64,000 nucleotides of DNA, from the NCBI GenBank assembly GCA_963575645.1, contig OY754465.1, positions 41,442,401-41,506,400 of the forward strand. The letters run 5' to 3'. The position numbers and the translations under genes are program-made. Under the pieces are notes generated by a model. It worked only from the letters and a program-made list of their open reading frames with translations. It was not told the origin of the DNA and searched no databases. This stretch comes from Xanthostigma xanthostigma (Eukaryota > Arthropoda > Insecta > Raphidioptera > Raphidiidae). The stretch's first letter is position 1, and each line of letters opens with the position of its first letter. Below are positions 46,839-57,777 of this stretch, one piece after another.

Positions 46839-49800
46839 CTGCAATTATATTGTACAGTAAGTCATTTGACAGTTCTGTGTGTTAACGCGACTGACGTAAG
46901 GCCGACCGATCAGCCGAAATACGTCCGACCCATAGAAATTCCAATTGGGCGGCCGACGCGTGGGCCAGTACAGCCTGTACAGTGGTTAAGGCAGGCATGT
47001 GATACTGTGATAAGCGCGTGTGGTACCGTCACTTTGCAGAGTAGTTTATTTTTGTATTGTTTCCATAATTGATCATATCAAAAGAAAACGCAAACTTACC
47101 TTCGACTTATGCAATACGGCTCGAGCAAGGCACATCAATTGTCGTTGTCCTACAGAAAGATTCTGTCCACCGGGCGTTAATTTAGAATCTAGACCACCCA
47201 TCCTCTTCACAATTCCAGTTAAATCACAAGCTTGTAAAGCCGTCCAAATATCAGCTGCTCTAAATTCGTGAAGTGGGTCAATATTTTGACGTACAGTTCC
47301 AGAAAACAAGAACGGCTCTTGTGGAATTATGGATAACCTAGATCTGGATAACACATAAATGACGTAATCCTGTGTAATTGACTGCACGTACTATTCTGAG
47401 CAAATTTTTTAAAAATTAATTTTCTGTAATAAGTTACCTGAGAGCCTGAAGCGAAATATGAGATATATTTACAGTATCAATTGTAATTGAACCAGAATAC
47501 AATTCAGCTAATCTAAATAAAGCCACCATCAACGAGCTCTTCCCAGCGCCAGTTCTTCCGACAACGCCTATTTTCTCTGAGGGTCGTGTTTCAAAAGAAA
47601 TTCCTTTCAATGCTGGTGCTAAATGAGTTCTGACAAAAAAAGAAAATGATGTTTATAAATACACACATATTGAACACCATATCTGAGTAGTAACAAGTAA
47701 AAAACGAACCGATATCTTAAAACGACCTCATTAAAAACAACAACGCCTTGTGAAGGCCAGCCATACGGCGGATTTTTAACAATTTCGTTATATTTCTCAG
47801 GTTCAACTTGCTCAATATACTGATTAACCCTTTCGACGGCAATCATTTCACGTTCTGTTTCAGTGAAGGCATTCACTAATCCACTAAGAAGTCCCGTGAC
47901 AGATAATGCGTATGAAAGAGCTAAACCTACAAAACCTGAAACAAATCAAATAGGTATATAAATGCTTAATCAAATTTTAACTCCAATAACTGAGGAATGC
48001 AAACCTGGATTAGCTACATCGAACTGATGTTGTATAATGGCGATGAAACCCACTCCGGTTACCATAGCAACGCCAATAAATTGTAATCGTAATCCAAGCC
48101 ACTGCCCAGCAGCCGCGCTGGAAAATTGAGCTTTAAGATTATATTCTACATTTTCTTCATTGTCACGTCTAAACCTTTGCGTAGCTCTAAAAGCCCGGAT
48201 AGTTGATAAACCTATGTGACAGAAATGTTAATTTAAATCTAATTCGTTTTTATTTCCTTTCAAAACACGTAAATATTATTTCGATCATTATTTTTCTTCA
48301 AATCTTCATTGAATCGTGTTTTAAAGTATAACTACATTGCTACAATATAATATATAACTATATTAATTCTAGCGTTCGTTATCCGGTTATGATAAAAAAG
48401 ATGCAATAAGATGAAAACACTGTTGATGATTTTTCTTCGAATGATTTAACATTAGGAATCATGGCGTTTGATCAAAATGGTTTACCCTGAAACGTACCTT
48501 GTAAAGTTTCATTAAAGTGACTATAAACTGGAGACAGCGTAATACTACTCAATCGTTTTAATTCACGTGACGTCTTACGATAATTATATTGTAACCAATG
48601 ATAAATTGGAACTAATGGTACCAAAATTAAACACAACCATGGCAAACCGTAAATGGTTAGAATTACAGATCCTAAAATATAAAAAGTATTTAAAAATCTG
48701 TTGAAATGCAAATTTATCAAATAAACGAACACTAACCAATAACTCCGAAAAACTGAGCAAACAAAATATTCGCAATGAACGGAAGTGAATCATCTATTGT
48801 GTACGTATCAGATGAAAATCTGTTTAGTATTCTTCCCAACGGTGAAATATCAAAAAAGGTGACTTTGGCCTAAAAATTGTTTTTGGATAATTATTACCTA
48901 TATGTTTTTTTTTAAATTAAAAATTTTATGGATACTTACTCTTACAATGGATCTTAAGAGTAGCCGATGAATTTTACAAGCCGCATGAATTCCGCCATAA
49001 GCAAACAAGAAAGCTCTAAATAAAGTGAAAATTGTATTCATTCCAGCTAACGTTGCATAAATAGTTAAATAGAACTTAATATTGCCATTATCGGACGTAT
49101 TTCCAAAAGATATATCCAACCATTCATTTAACCACAGCAATGAATTCGATTTTAGAGTTAAATTGGTATTTCCCATAGTTAAGTTAGTTATATTGGTTGG
49201 TTCTAAATTGGAAACCCAATAAGACAACCACCAATCTGTCATATTTCTGGATGACTGCATTAATAACATTGCAATGATAATGGAAATACCGAGGAAGTGT
49301 CCTACTGCTTTCCAATACATGCCATAAACACTCATATCAACTGTGCCACTTTCTTTGGTTTCAGTTTCAAGTATCTTATCAATTTCAATTAACGGTTCTT
49401 CTTCGTTGATGGAAGTTATACTCTTTTTACGGAATTTTTTACGCGATTCTCCCCAATTTTGTTCATTTTCACTATATTCTAAATCGGTCGTTAAGAAATA
49501 TTCATCAGAAAGTACATCACTTGGTTTACCTTAAAAAAATTAACGAAATGTAGAGTTTTTAAAGTGTTTAGCTAATTTCAATTTATTATCAGTTAAGCTG
49601 ACCATACGTCTTATTTTCTGATGGACAGTATCTACTTTTTTCTTGTCCATATCCAGGGGCGCCGTGAGGAGATCCCCTGACATTAAGACGGAGAATAGAA
49701 AAATCGGAGAGGAAAAAAAATCATTGGGTTAATATCACTAGTAGAAGCGCGTCGATCAAATGTCACAATTATTAGGAGACAGATACATTTGAACTCTTTC

Positions 49801-52800
49801 CAAACATTTCTGCCCCCGTCTCAGTTTCGTCTCAAATTATAATCAGTCTATTATTAATTTGGCAATATTGAAATTATATCTATTAGTTCGGATGACGGTG
49901 ACAGAAATGGTCAAGGAGCACTGCATTGCGATACGACGCTAGGGCACTTAAAAAAAACGCCAAAATTTAAAATTCCTCTACTAAATGGCAGAAAATAACT
50001 GAAGGGCATCAGGGGGGACCTCCTAACTGCAGAAAAAATATTTTCCGCCAATTTACTCCCTGAAGAGACTTTCAAAATCCTTTAAAAAAATCGAAAAAAA
50101 ACGTCAAAAAATTGAATTTGAAGTTGAAACTTGACGGAATGGTTGACTGGGTGGCCCGACGAGAAAAAAATTTCGTGGTTCCAAATGATCTCACTTCCTT
50201 TCGATTATTCTTCAAAATTTTCACAGGCAAAAATTCGAAAAGTCTTCGACCGGTGGCAGAAATTCTTACCAGGTTCTCTATTAGTACCCAAAAATTAAGA
50301 AAAATATATTATCTGCCAATTTTGTCACTACTAGATCACAATCTGCCAATTTAATATATTTGTCATTAATGCTTTACCTGAATACCATATTAAACTTTCG
50401 GCGAACATGACGCGTTTTTGCAAGGTCGATTTTGGCAGAAAACTGTACCTCGGGATTCTCTACAAGAAGACAAACCGTTTGCGCTCGGTTTCACTCACCG
50501 AGCGTTTTTTAAATTTTTTTTGTTTATTTATTATACTGACAGTCTCTGCAGGGAGTAAATTGGCAGAATATTTTTTCTGCACTTAAGAGGATCCCCCAGA
50601 TGCCTTTCAGTCATTTTCTGCAATTTAGTAGAGGAATTTTGAATTTTTCCGTTTATTTTCAAGTGCCCAGCGTCGTATCGCAACGCGCTAGACCCCTACT
50701 CCACTAAGCGGATTTGTAGAAAGGAACTCAGACTACACGAAAGATAGAATTTCTGCCACCAAGTGCTCCTTGACCATTTCTGTCACAGTCCTTCAGTTAT
50801 ATGTCTATAATACCAACCTTGCTGTAATATTGCGCCATTCTGCATAACAATCAAGTGATCTACATTCAATAAAAATTGTGTATGATGTGTGCACAAAATT
50901 CTAGTTTTATTACTTAAAATTCCCATAATACAATGTTCATAGATATGTTTAGCGACTTTGGCGTCGACTGCAGCTAAAATATCATCTAAAATGTACAATG
51001 ACTTGTCCTGATATACAGCACGTGCTAAAGCAACTCGTGCTCTTTGACCTCCCGACAAGGTCATACCACCTTCACCAATGCCGGTCATGTCACCGCGAGG
51101 TAACAAATGAATGTCGTCGCTTAAACAGCATGCGTCCAGTACGGCCCTGTAACGAGCATCGTCGTATGCTTTACCAAACAATATGTTGTCTCGTAAAGTT
51201 CCATGCTGCAGCCAGGGTTGTTGTGTAACAAAACCAAAACCTAAAATAAGTTCCATTCCGAATTCTGATTCATTTAATTTAATATATCTGATAGCAAGGG
51301 ATCCCATTTTTCAAAAATCGAAAACCATGAATAGTAATAATTTAATTGAAAAGTCGTTTATTCATGACCTTATCGGATTAAGTTAATCCAATTTCAATAT
51401 TAATTTATTTAAAAGTTATCTGTCTTTCCATTTCCTACTCCTTCGTGCTTCATCCATTTTTTATGCGATATTTGACATCCCGAACTGAATTTGTCAGGAG
51501 ACCATAATAAATACTTACGGAAAAAATGTGGGGAAAATGACAACGAATGGGATCCCTAGCGCACACGTTTGATTATGTTCATTAATTTATATGTTTTATA
51601 TAAAGTAAACCGATACAACGAATGTTTTACTAACCATAGTCTAAATCAGCAAGTGCAATATCTCCGTTTAGTTTCGCCATATCCGCTAATATACTTGCTA
51701 ACAACGATGATTTTCCACTTCCGACATGTCCCATTATTCCAATGAATTGACCCTATCATTTAAAATTATTTATTGCGATTTCAATTTTAAGAAAATAAGT
51801 ATTTTGAAAAAATTACTGTTTTAACAGATTCGAATCTAGGAAACGATTAACGAAATAATTACAAATTTGATACATATAATAAAACATTTTGTGCTAATCT
51901 TGTTCTGATGAAATTATTATATTGAGACAATTGAGGTCATAGCCGTCTATTACAAAAAATCCGGTTCTGTTAAAAAATAAATGTTTCAACTCAAAAAAGT
52001 CATAAACTAACCTTTTTAACGATTAAATTAATACACGACAAATAAAAATCGCTTTTCTGCTCTTCAAAGCGAACTACTCTTTCACAACTCGTTTCTGGCG
52101 AAGATGAACTACTCTCAAAATCATCAGGTGATGTATCCGTTTTTTGAACATTTAAATTTTTGGCTAGAGATTTTTTACGAACACGTTTATTTTTAGGAAG
52201 CTTTATAGGTCTTCTTATTTTAGGTTCTTCTCCTATTTTAATTTGTTTTTCTGCATCGAATTCACCGCCCCAGTTAAAATATCCATTGTTTATTATAATT
52301 TGGGCTTTTGGCGCAGAATGAAACAATTTTTGATTGTAATAGACGTTTAAATCTAAATCTGGTAGCTAAAAATAAACAATATAAAATTTGGATGTGGCTG
52401 CTTTAGTAAGGTATAATAGCGGCAGTTTTTTTTTCTAAATGTGATATTTTCTTCAGGTAGTACAGACACATAGTCAGATATTAACATGAGACAACTAAAG
52501 TCAATGTCCTGTATAAAAAAAATAACAAAAAACAAAAATACATTTGTACAAGTATTTTTCGGCTTTATAGGTTAACTAGTGGCTTCGTAACACGGGAAAT
52601 TGTTTTCCATAGGCGTAATGTCAAAAAAACGAGTAACGTTCCTAACAGTGGCTTTGAAGTTTGGCTACAGAAATGTTAAATAAACGTTACCTAACAAAAT
52701 GATATAAAATAAATGAAAAAATAGCCGCAAAAATTATGCAAACTTATAATTAATCTCCATATTTTAATTTGTTCATAGTGATATTGTAAATTATAGACGT

Positions 52801-55800
52801 TCGACAAGAGTATGAGTATGAAAAATATATAAACGATTAAACATTTTCTTTAATCAAACGTGCCACCTACTATGTACCACTTAAAGATATCAATGGAGTG
52901 TTAGTACAAAGGTCAGGCTGGGTTCTGAATTTGTAAGATCTACTGTCGGTAGTACTTTATGAGTAAAGTTGTCATTAATTGCATATACGTACATCAAGTA
53001 GGCGTTGAATTCTCTTGATGGACACCCAAGCTTCAGTGAGACCATTTAATACCCAAGGAAAGGCGTTCAAAGGCCCGATCAGCATGTTCAATAGTGCGAT
53101 AGTGGTGAAAACCGTAGCCGCACTTAATTTATTTCCCATTAACACGTAGGTCGTGAAGGTTAGAATGGAAATGAGAACGGGTGTCGTCGCCCAAAAATAT
53201 ACACACAAGGCGTCCAAATATTTTCTGCCTTTCAGATATTTCAATTCTGCATCTCTTAGTTCTAAAATTTAAGTAAGTACTTAGATAGATTGCAGGCCAT
53301 AGATGCTCGACAGTTAATGAATATTACTAGAGTCAAGTATTTAAAATAGATTCTAGCAGCCACAGGGTTACAGTCAAGTTAAAACGTCATTAATTGTCTT
53401 GAAGAATGCTGATAACTGGCTGATGCTAAATGAATAAGAATATTTAAACAAATTTTTGTTGAAAGATATGATACTGACAATTACTTCTGTGCATAAAGCT
53501 TATAATAAATAATTTTATTTTGCAAGGTTTTAGTTTATCCTAAGGTTTTAAAATGTAATTAAACCCAGAGGAAGAAATCAAGACGTAGAGGGTAAAGTGG
53601 AAAAAAATATTGCAGCTCTACATTATACTCGAATTTTTTTGTTTTAAAAATTTCATGACAGACAATTATTTTTCATTATGAAAATCATAGTTCTGTGCTT
53701 ATTAAAAATATACTAATACTAAAGAGCGACGCGGTATTGAAAAAAAAATAGATAGATAGATATACATCTTTATTTTCGACAGACAAGTCATATTAACGCC
53801 GATCTGCAAATCTTTTTTCAGTTAATTAAAAATACGCACTTGTTATAAGTCTCATGAAATGGTCCTCCCAAACGTGCAGTTTGACAGTTCTTATACCTCG
53901 CAAAAGTTCTGTCATCATTTTCACTCTTTCGTCTTTTCTCGTCATCATTTTAGTACTTAGCTCGCCTATTTTATTGGCAATATATTTATTTATTGGTATC
54001 AGAATGATAGAAAATATTACTCCAGCCAAAAACGCTAAACCAACTTGCTGATACAGCAAAGATAGCGTAACAGCTAACTAAAACGTAAAGGTAGGAAAAT
54101 ATTAAAACCTAGTAAGTATATTAGTAAATTTAAAATTTGATAGGTAACTTATTTTTAAAATAAAATACGATTTCTTAAAAATGATAGCAGGTTATTATAA
54201 AAGTAATTACAATTTTACATGTTTTTTATTTTTTTAAAACCATCAATTGGCAGGGTTATCTAAATATTATACCAATTCATATTTCATTTTTTTAATATTA
54301 TCAAAGACTAGGTATTTCTATAAAACGCGACAGTTGAACAAATAATCCTATCAATTTAAATCTCTGGAAAATGTCTAATCAGTACGTAATCTGACAGAAA
54401 TCGCTCAAAGGGACGCCTCTTATAGAACTTACCTACTCTTTGATATTATCACCTATCAAATTGTTTTATGTTTATAGTTTTACCTGAAAAGGAATACTCC
54501 AAAATGAGTGAAAACTTGGACAGGAATTAACAATCCTATCGGTATCAGTTGACATAAAATTAACAATTTCGCCAACATTAAATGTTGTACTTAACATTGT
54601 ACCTCCCACTGTTAACGTTTTTCGGTATATTGTTGTTACTATTGAAGCCCGGATTTTCAGTCCGACAACTGACATCAGGAAATTAAAATGTGCATTGCAA
54701 AACGCAACTGAAATAATATCAACAGTTTGTTTTCAGCTAAAGATACACGAAATAACATTAACTAGTACAGACGAGTCAGAAATATATATATCGGTTTGAA
54801 AATAAAATTTTGACACGCTACAAAATTATGTTATTAGTTATTACAAATGTGAACTATTAAAATACTTCAATGATTCGTTATATAACCAGTACATCTTTCA
54901 CACACTGTGAAAAAAAACTGAATCGCAGATGTCAGAAATACATATTTTGAGTCAAAATATTTAGATTTTTTATAAATATAAAATAATATTTACAGATGTT
55001 GTCAACAATGATCACATTTGAGTCGTTTCCGTTAAAAAAATTAATAGTAATTTTATATCAAGATCGTACAGGCCTAAGTGACATTTTTTCTGTCATCAAA
55101 AAAATCTTATATCTATTGGTAAACTGTACCAAACTCTAAATAAGTTTTATTTGAGTAAAGGTGGACAAACAATTTTTGAAAAAAATAAATAAAAAGTGCT
55201 TGTACAATTTTTTCTCCACGACACTTTGACCAAATATTCACAACTTGGTGTCCTTAATAAGAACTTATCTCTTGTCCTTACAAAGGACTTAGCCTTATAT
55301 GCCACATAGGTACCTTAGTTCAAAAACTTATTTTATAATAATAATCTTTATATATAAAAATTACGTGTCACATGTTTGTCCGCGATGAACTCCTAAACTA
55401 CTGAACCGATTTTAAATTTGATTTGCACACCGTGTGAAATTCGACCCAACTTGAAAGATAGGATAGCTTACATTTCAATTTATAGTCGCAATATTATTTT
55501 ATTGCAAATTATTTGTCTATTCCTTGACAGTCATAATTATCTGTTGACTGGATTGAGTGAATATTCAATAGATGGCGCAACGTTTCATATAAGCTACAAT
55601 TCAATAGCATAACCACCACGTGTTGCTGAGGTTAAGGTATCGAGCACGACGGCGCAGCCGGAGTGCTCGAATGTATATATATTATCGCGTTAAAATAAAA
55701 ACGCTTTTCGTGGAGACTAACTTTGCAACGGTGGAAATCTACAAATTCGAGCGAAGCCGAACCGGGCCGCTAGTTATATATATAATAATTTCTATTTTCA

Positions 55801-57777
55801 AATAGATCTGTCTAAAATATTTCAGGGGCTAGATTAACCTAAGTCACAATCTAAAATATTTCAGAGAACTTTTACAGATACTGATGTGTAATATAATGTC
55901 CACCATTCACGATTCAATGCCGCAGTATGATTTTGTCAAATACGATTGCAGTACAATTTTGGTGGAAATCAGATGAAACCTTGCAATAACCTTGCAATAC
56001 GAGTTCTGTTTTTGTGCAAGAAATTACACGAGCGAATCGAATTTCACAGTGCATGATCAAATAAACGATCCAACCAATAGTGTTGTAATGCTACAGAGTG
56101 CAGACTGATACGTTTGCGTTCGAATTTATCGTAACCAACGAAATTGTACTGCGGCACTGAATGGTGAGTGTCGGATTCAAGTTAATCCGGTTTTAAGGGA
56201 GGTAGCGATACGTAGACATTTTCAAAAATAGGTCGACGAAGTGTGAGGGAGTATAATATTAAAATAACCTTACCTATGAGCGTTGTAAAAAATAATCCTC
56301 CTGCGTACAAATAGCCCATTTCAATATTCTCATCTTTATTTTCAATAAAAGACACGAGCCTATTCAGCAATAAAGGTGACGCGAAGCCAGCACAATCGGC
56401 AATGAATTTTAAAACGCCTATACCATAAAACTGCACTGCAAAACATGTATGAAGGGCGCGTAACAAAGATACATTGTGTTTGCGTATACCGGAAAATGTC
56501 ACGTCCGTCGTAGCATCCACGGGTGAAAAATTTAATTCTCTATCTCTTTCATTCGATGTGGAAATTGAGCCATAACTATCTAAAATAAAATTATGTCGTT
56601 GAATATTTTATTCTTATTTTATTTAGTTTTGAATAAAATATTTAAAATTTAAATAATACGAAGGCAAAATACAGACTGCTCATAGTGACTCTATTTTTTT
56701 GAAAATATTTCCTCCTAACAGTCGATGCTACAGTAAGTATAGGTATATTAAAAGTTTCGATTTGAAAAATTGTTCAATAATAATTATTCCGTAAAAATTA
56801 TGAATTCTTCTCTTGTAATTTGTTTAGGAAGAAAATTACCTATAATAAAACTACAAAATTGAAAACGCCGCACCGTTTTAAATTAAGATTTTTATTCATA
56901 ACTCTAAATAAAATAGTTCCTTACACAAGACATAATGATCGACAAACTCTCATGTGGTCGTGCGGTTACTCAGCGCTTTATTTTCCGATAATTTTTTATT
57001 TATTTGCAGCGGCGGCCTAATTATCGAAAATAGAATGTTAAAAGATTAACATTACTATCCGACCTTCGGTAATATGTTAATAGATAACTAGCAATAAAAC
57101 CTAGTAGGTGTGTTGGTTGGTGTAGTTCTTACGGTTCATAACTTGTTCTATCAGTTCTAAGATTTTATTGGCGTTACATTACTAAATCAAATAACTAAGT
57201 CAAGTTCTTAGACCTTTGGACTCTGAACTTGGTTCTAGAAATCCTAGATCTTTGCCTTCAGAATTGATTATTTCCTTTACAAGAAACAATACCGCAGAAA
57301 GCATTCGGGACTTAAATTCGTTTACTGGAATACAGAATTCCAACTGCAGATTTGATTCTAACAGTCCAGTCCGATTGTTCGAAGAGTTCTAGAACCATTC
57401 TAGAATTTGACCAACAAACGCACCTAAAAAAATTTACAATAAATTCACTAACCGACAGATCTGGACGGTGAGCGGTTGGAGTTCGAACTGGTGAACTTAT
57501 CAACATTGCCAATTAAAGCTTTGTCAAGTTTTATACTGACTACGTTACACGATAAATCGACAGGCAAGTCGAACAAATCGTCTGGATGAGTCAGTTTGCC
57601 GTCGACACCCTTCTCCATGAGAGGGTTCACCCAGTAGAACAATAGACGCGACGTCACTGTAGAGTCCTCCATGGCCACCCCTAAGTAACTTGGATCTTCG
57701 CGCTCTTCAAGGATTCGTGAATACGCGTGCTGCTGTTGTACATTATTTCCGCCAAGAAGTGGCTGACGTTCGTCTAT
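46593..57777 (-). CDS. ABCC10: ABC transporter subfamily C, ABCC10/MRP7-like (16 exons, N-terminus outside)
   Basis: Full-size ABC exporter of the MRP type, expected to pump amphipathic or conjugated substrates across the plasma membrane using ATP (family knowledge). Exons on the minus strand: 57777-57453, 56579-56274, 54707-54484, 54077-53840, 53261-52993, 52365-52012, 51752-51635, 51240-50818, 49529-48940, 48869-48737, 48671-48498, 48211-48005, 47935-47710, 47629-47438, 47343-47100, 46838-46593. Every junction has AG/GT and a compatible phase, giving 1,422 residues to a TGA stop. Order: acidic L0 linker, TMD1, NBD1 (Walker A GHVGSGKSS near residue 580, LSGGQ near 673, LDD Walker B near 696), linker, TMD2, NBD2 (GRTGAGKSS near 1220, LSVGQ, CIDEA near 1344, AHR switch). 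Motifs such as QQPWLQHGTLRDN and YFWATTPVLIS point to ABCC10 rather than MRP1 or MRP4. TMD0 is not seen here, so the true start lies upstream. Confidence 0.9.
47100..47343 (-). CDS. ABCC10: ABCC10-like exon: NBD2 Q-loop to signature
   Basis: Acceptor TGTGTTATCCAG and donor GTAAGT. It encodes SRLSIIPQEPFLFSGTVR, MGGLDSKLTPGG and the signature LSVGQRQLMCLARAVL. Ends in phase 0. Confidence 0.92.
47438..47629 (-). CDS. ABCC10: ABCC10-like exon: NBD2 Walker A
   Basis: Acceptor TTTTTTGTCAG and donor GTAACT, phase 2 to 2. It encodes APALKGISFE, Walker A VGRTGAGKSSLM and the SLQALR end before the Q-loop. Introns on both sides are under 100 bases. Confidence 0.9.
47710..47935 (-). CDS. ABCC10: ABCC10-like exon: end of TMD2
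   Basis: Acceptor GATTTGTTTCAG and donor GTTCGT. It encodes GFVGLALSYALSVTGLLSG, then the coupling helix TETEREMIAVERVNQYIE and the first NBD2 strand. Phase 1 to 2. Confidence 0.9.
48005..48211 (-). CDS. ABCC10: ABCC10-like exon: TMD2
   Basis: Acceptor CTGTCACATAG and donor GTTTGC, phase 1 to 1. It encodes LSTIRAFRATQRFRRDNEEN, then QWLGLRLQFIGVAMVTGVGF and HQFDVANPG. Found by reading the frame between neighbouring exons. Confidence 0.88.
48498..48671 (-). CDS. ABCC10: ABCC10-like exon: TMD2
   Basis: Acceptor TATATTTTAG. Two donors are possible, GTACGT and GTAAAC 12 bases on; GTACGT joins the next exon in frame to give ETLQG-LSTIRAF. It encodes a hydrophobic helix and YRKTSRELKRLSSITLSPVY. 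Confidence 0.88.
48737..48869 (-). CDS. ABCC10: ABCC10-like exon: TMD2
   Basis: 133 bases, acceptor CAATTTTTAG, donor GTTAGT, phase 0 to 1. It encodes AKVTFFDISPLGRILNRFSS and DDSLPFIANILFAQFFGV, the strongly conserved TMD2 loop of the family. Confidence 0.9.
48940..49529 (-). CDS. ABCC10: ABCC10-like exon: inter-domain linker and start of TMD2
   Basis: The largest exon. Acceptor TTTTTTAAG and donor GTAAGT. It encodes an acidic/basic linker (KPSDVLSDEYFLTTD, ESRKKFRKKS), then MYWKAVGHFLG and the helix IIIAMLLMQSSRNMTDWWLS. The following extracellular loop has several N-glycosylation sequons (NIT, NLT, NLT, NTS). Confidence 0.88.
49894..50793. mobile_element. TIR element in an ABCC10 intron
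   Basis: About 900 bp, ends GACGGTGACAGAAATGGTCA in inverted orientation. It lies in the intron between the NBD1 exon and the linker exon, its right end about 25 bases from the donor of exon 50818-51240. Non-coding. Same family as 8,263-10,050. Confidence 0.82.
50818..51240 (-). CDS. ABCC10: ABCC10-like exon: NBD1 Q-loop to H-loop
   Basis: Acceptor ACTTATTTTAG and donor GTTGGT. It carries the Q-loop TQQPWLQ, NILFGK, signature LSGGQRAR, Walker B LYILDD, D-loop AAVDA and switch CTHHTQF. The catalytic Glu position is Asp, as is common in NBD1 of ABCC proteins. After LDD there is Ile where most ABCC members have Pro. A TIR transposon ends about 25 bases past the donor. Confidence 0.9.
51635..51752 (-). 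CDS. ABCC10: ABCC10-like exon: NBD1 Walker A
   Basis: Too short for an ORF scan, but clear from motif and splice sites: acceptor AAATGATAG, donor GTTAGT, 118 bases, phase 0 to 1. It encodes GQFIGIMGHVGSGKSSLL followed by an ADMAKLNGDIAL strand. The Walker A lysine and serine are intact. Confidence 0.9.
52012..52365 (-). CDS. ABCC10: ABCC10-like exon: NBD1 entry with Ser-rich insert
   Basis: Acceptor TTATTTTTAG and donor GTTAGT, exactly 118 codons. It begins LPDLDLNVYYNQ and includes the first NBD1 strand (NGYFNWGG), then about 70 residues of basic and Ser-rich sequence (KNKRVRKKS...FESSSSSPE) not expected in a compact NBD, then the strand before Walker A. Confidence 0.85.
52993..53261 (-). 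CDS. ABCC10: ABCC10-like exon: end of TMD1
   Basis: Acceptor AAATTTTAG and donor GTACGT. It encodes YLDALCVYFWATTPVLIS, TYVLMGNKLSAATVF and the EAWVSIKRIQRLLD lead-out to NBD1. An alternative donor, GTATAT, lies 4 bases further on but breaks the frame with the next exon, so I chose the first. Confidence 0.88.
53840..54077 (-). CDS. ABCC10: ABCC10-like exon: TMD1 middle
   Basis: Acceptor TTACGTTTTAG and donor GTGCGT. It encodes the helix LLYQQVGLAFLAGVIFSIIL and the loop PINKYIANKIG, then the MMTELLRGIRTVKLHVWE coupling region. Phase 0 to phase 1. Confidence 0.88.
54484..54707 (-). CDS. ABCC10: ABCC10-like exon: TMD1 middle
   Basis: Acceptor ATTATTTCAG and donor GTAAAA. It encodes HFNFLMSVVGLKIRASIV, IYRKTL and the conserved FMSTDTDRIVN intracellular loop. 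Ends in phase 0 (Gln). Confidence 0.88.
55347..55774 (+). mobile_element. Short non-autonomous Helitron
   Basis: Starts TCTTTATATATAAAAATTAC and ends GGGCCGCTAG, flanked by A on the left and T on the right, the Helitron insertion rule. A GCGAAGC hairpin-like motif lies close to the 3' end. It lies in an ABCC10 intron. No RepHel gene. Confidence 0.72.
56274..56579 (-). CDS. ABCC10: ABCC10-like exon: first TMD1 helices
   Basis: Acceptor TTTTATTTTAG and donor GTAAGG, phase 1 to phase 1. It encodes a polar stretch, then hydrophobic helices (GFASPLLLNRLVSFIEN; GYLYAGGLFFTTLIG). The following 1.57 kb intron holds a complete short Helitron. Confidence 0.85.
57453..57777 (-). CDS. ABCC10: ABCC10-like exon: L0 linker and start of TMD1
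   Basis: Opens after acceptor TTATATTAG in phase 0 with an acidic linker (IDERQPLLGG...EEREDPSYLG), then the cytosolic lead-in LLFYWVNPLMEKG typical before TMD1 of ABCC10. The donor is GTTAGT, leaving one base of the last codon. It has no initiator context: the ATG inside (MEDST) lies in the middle of the linker, so an earlier exon must exist. Confidence 0.85.

Noticed and set aside
46866..47072. Plus-strand ORF with an RPTDQPKYVRP repeat-like peptide
   Set aside because: Lies in the ABCC10 intron between 46,839 and 47,099. No homologue recognised; the repeats are short.
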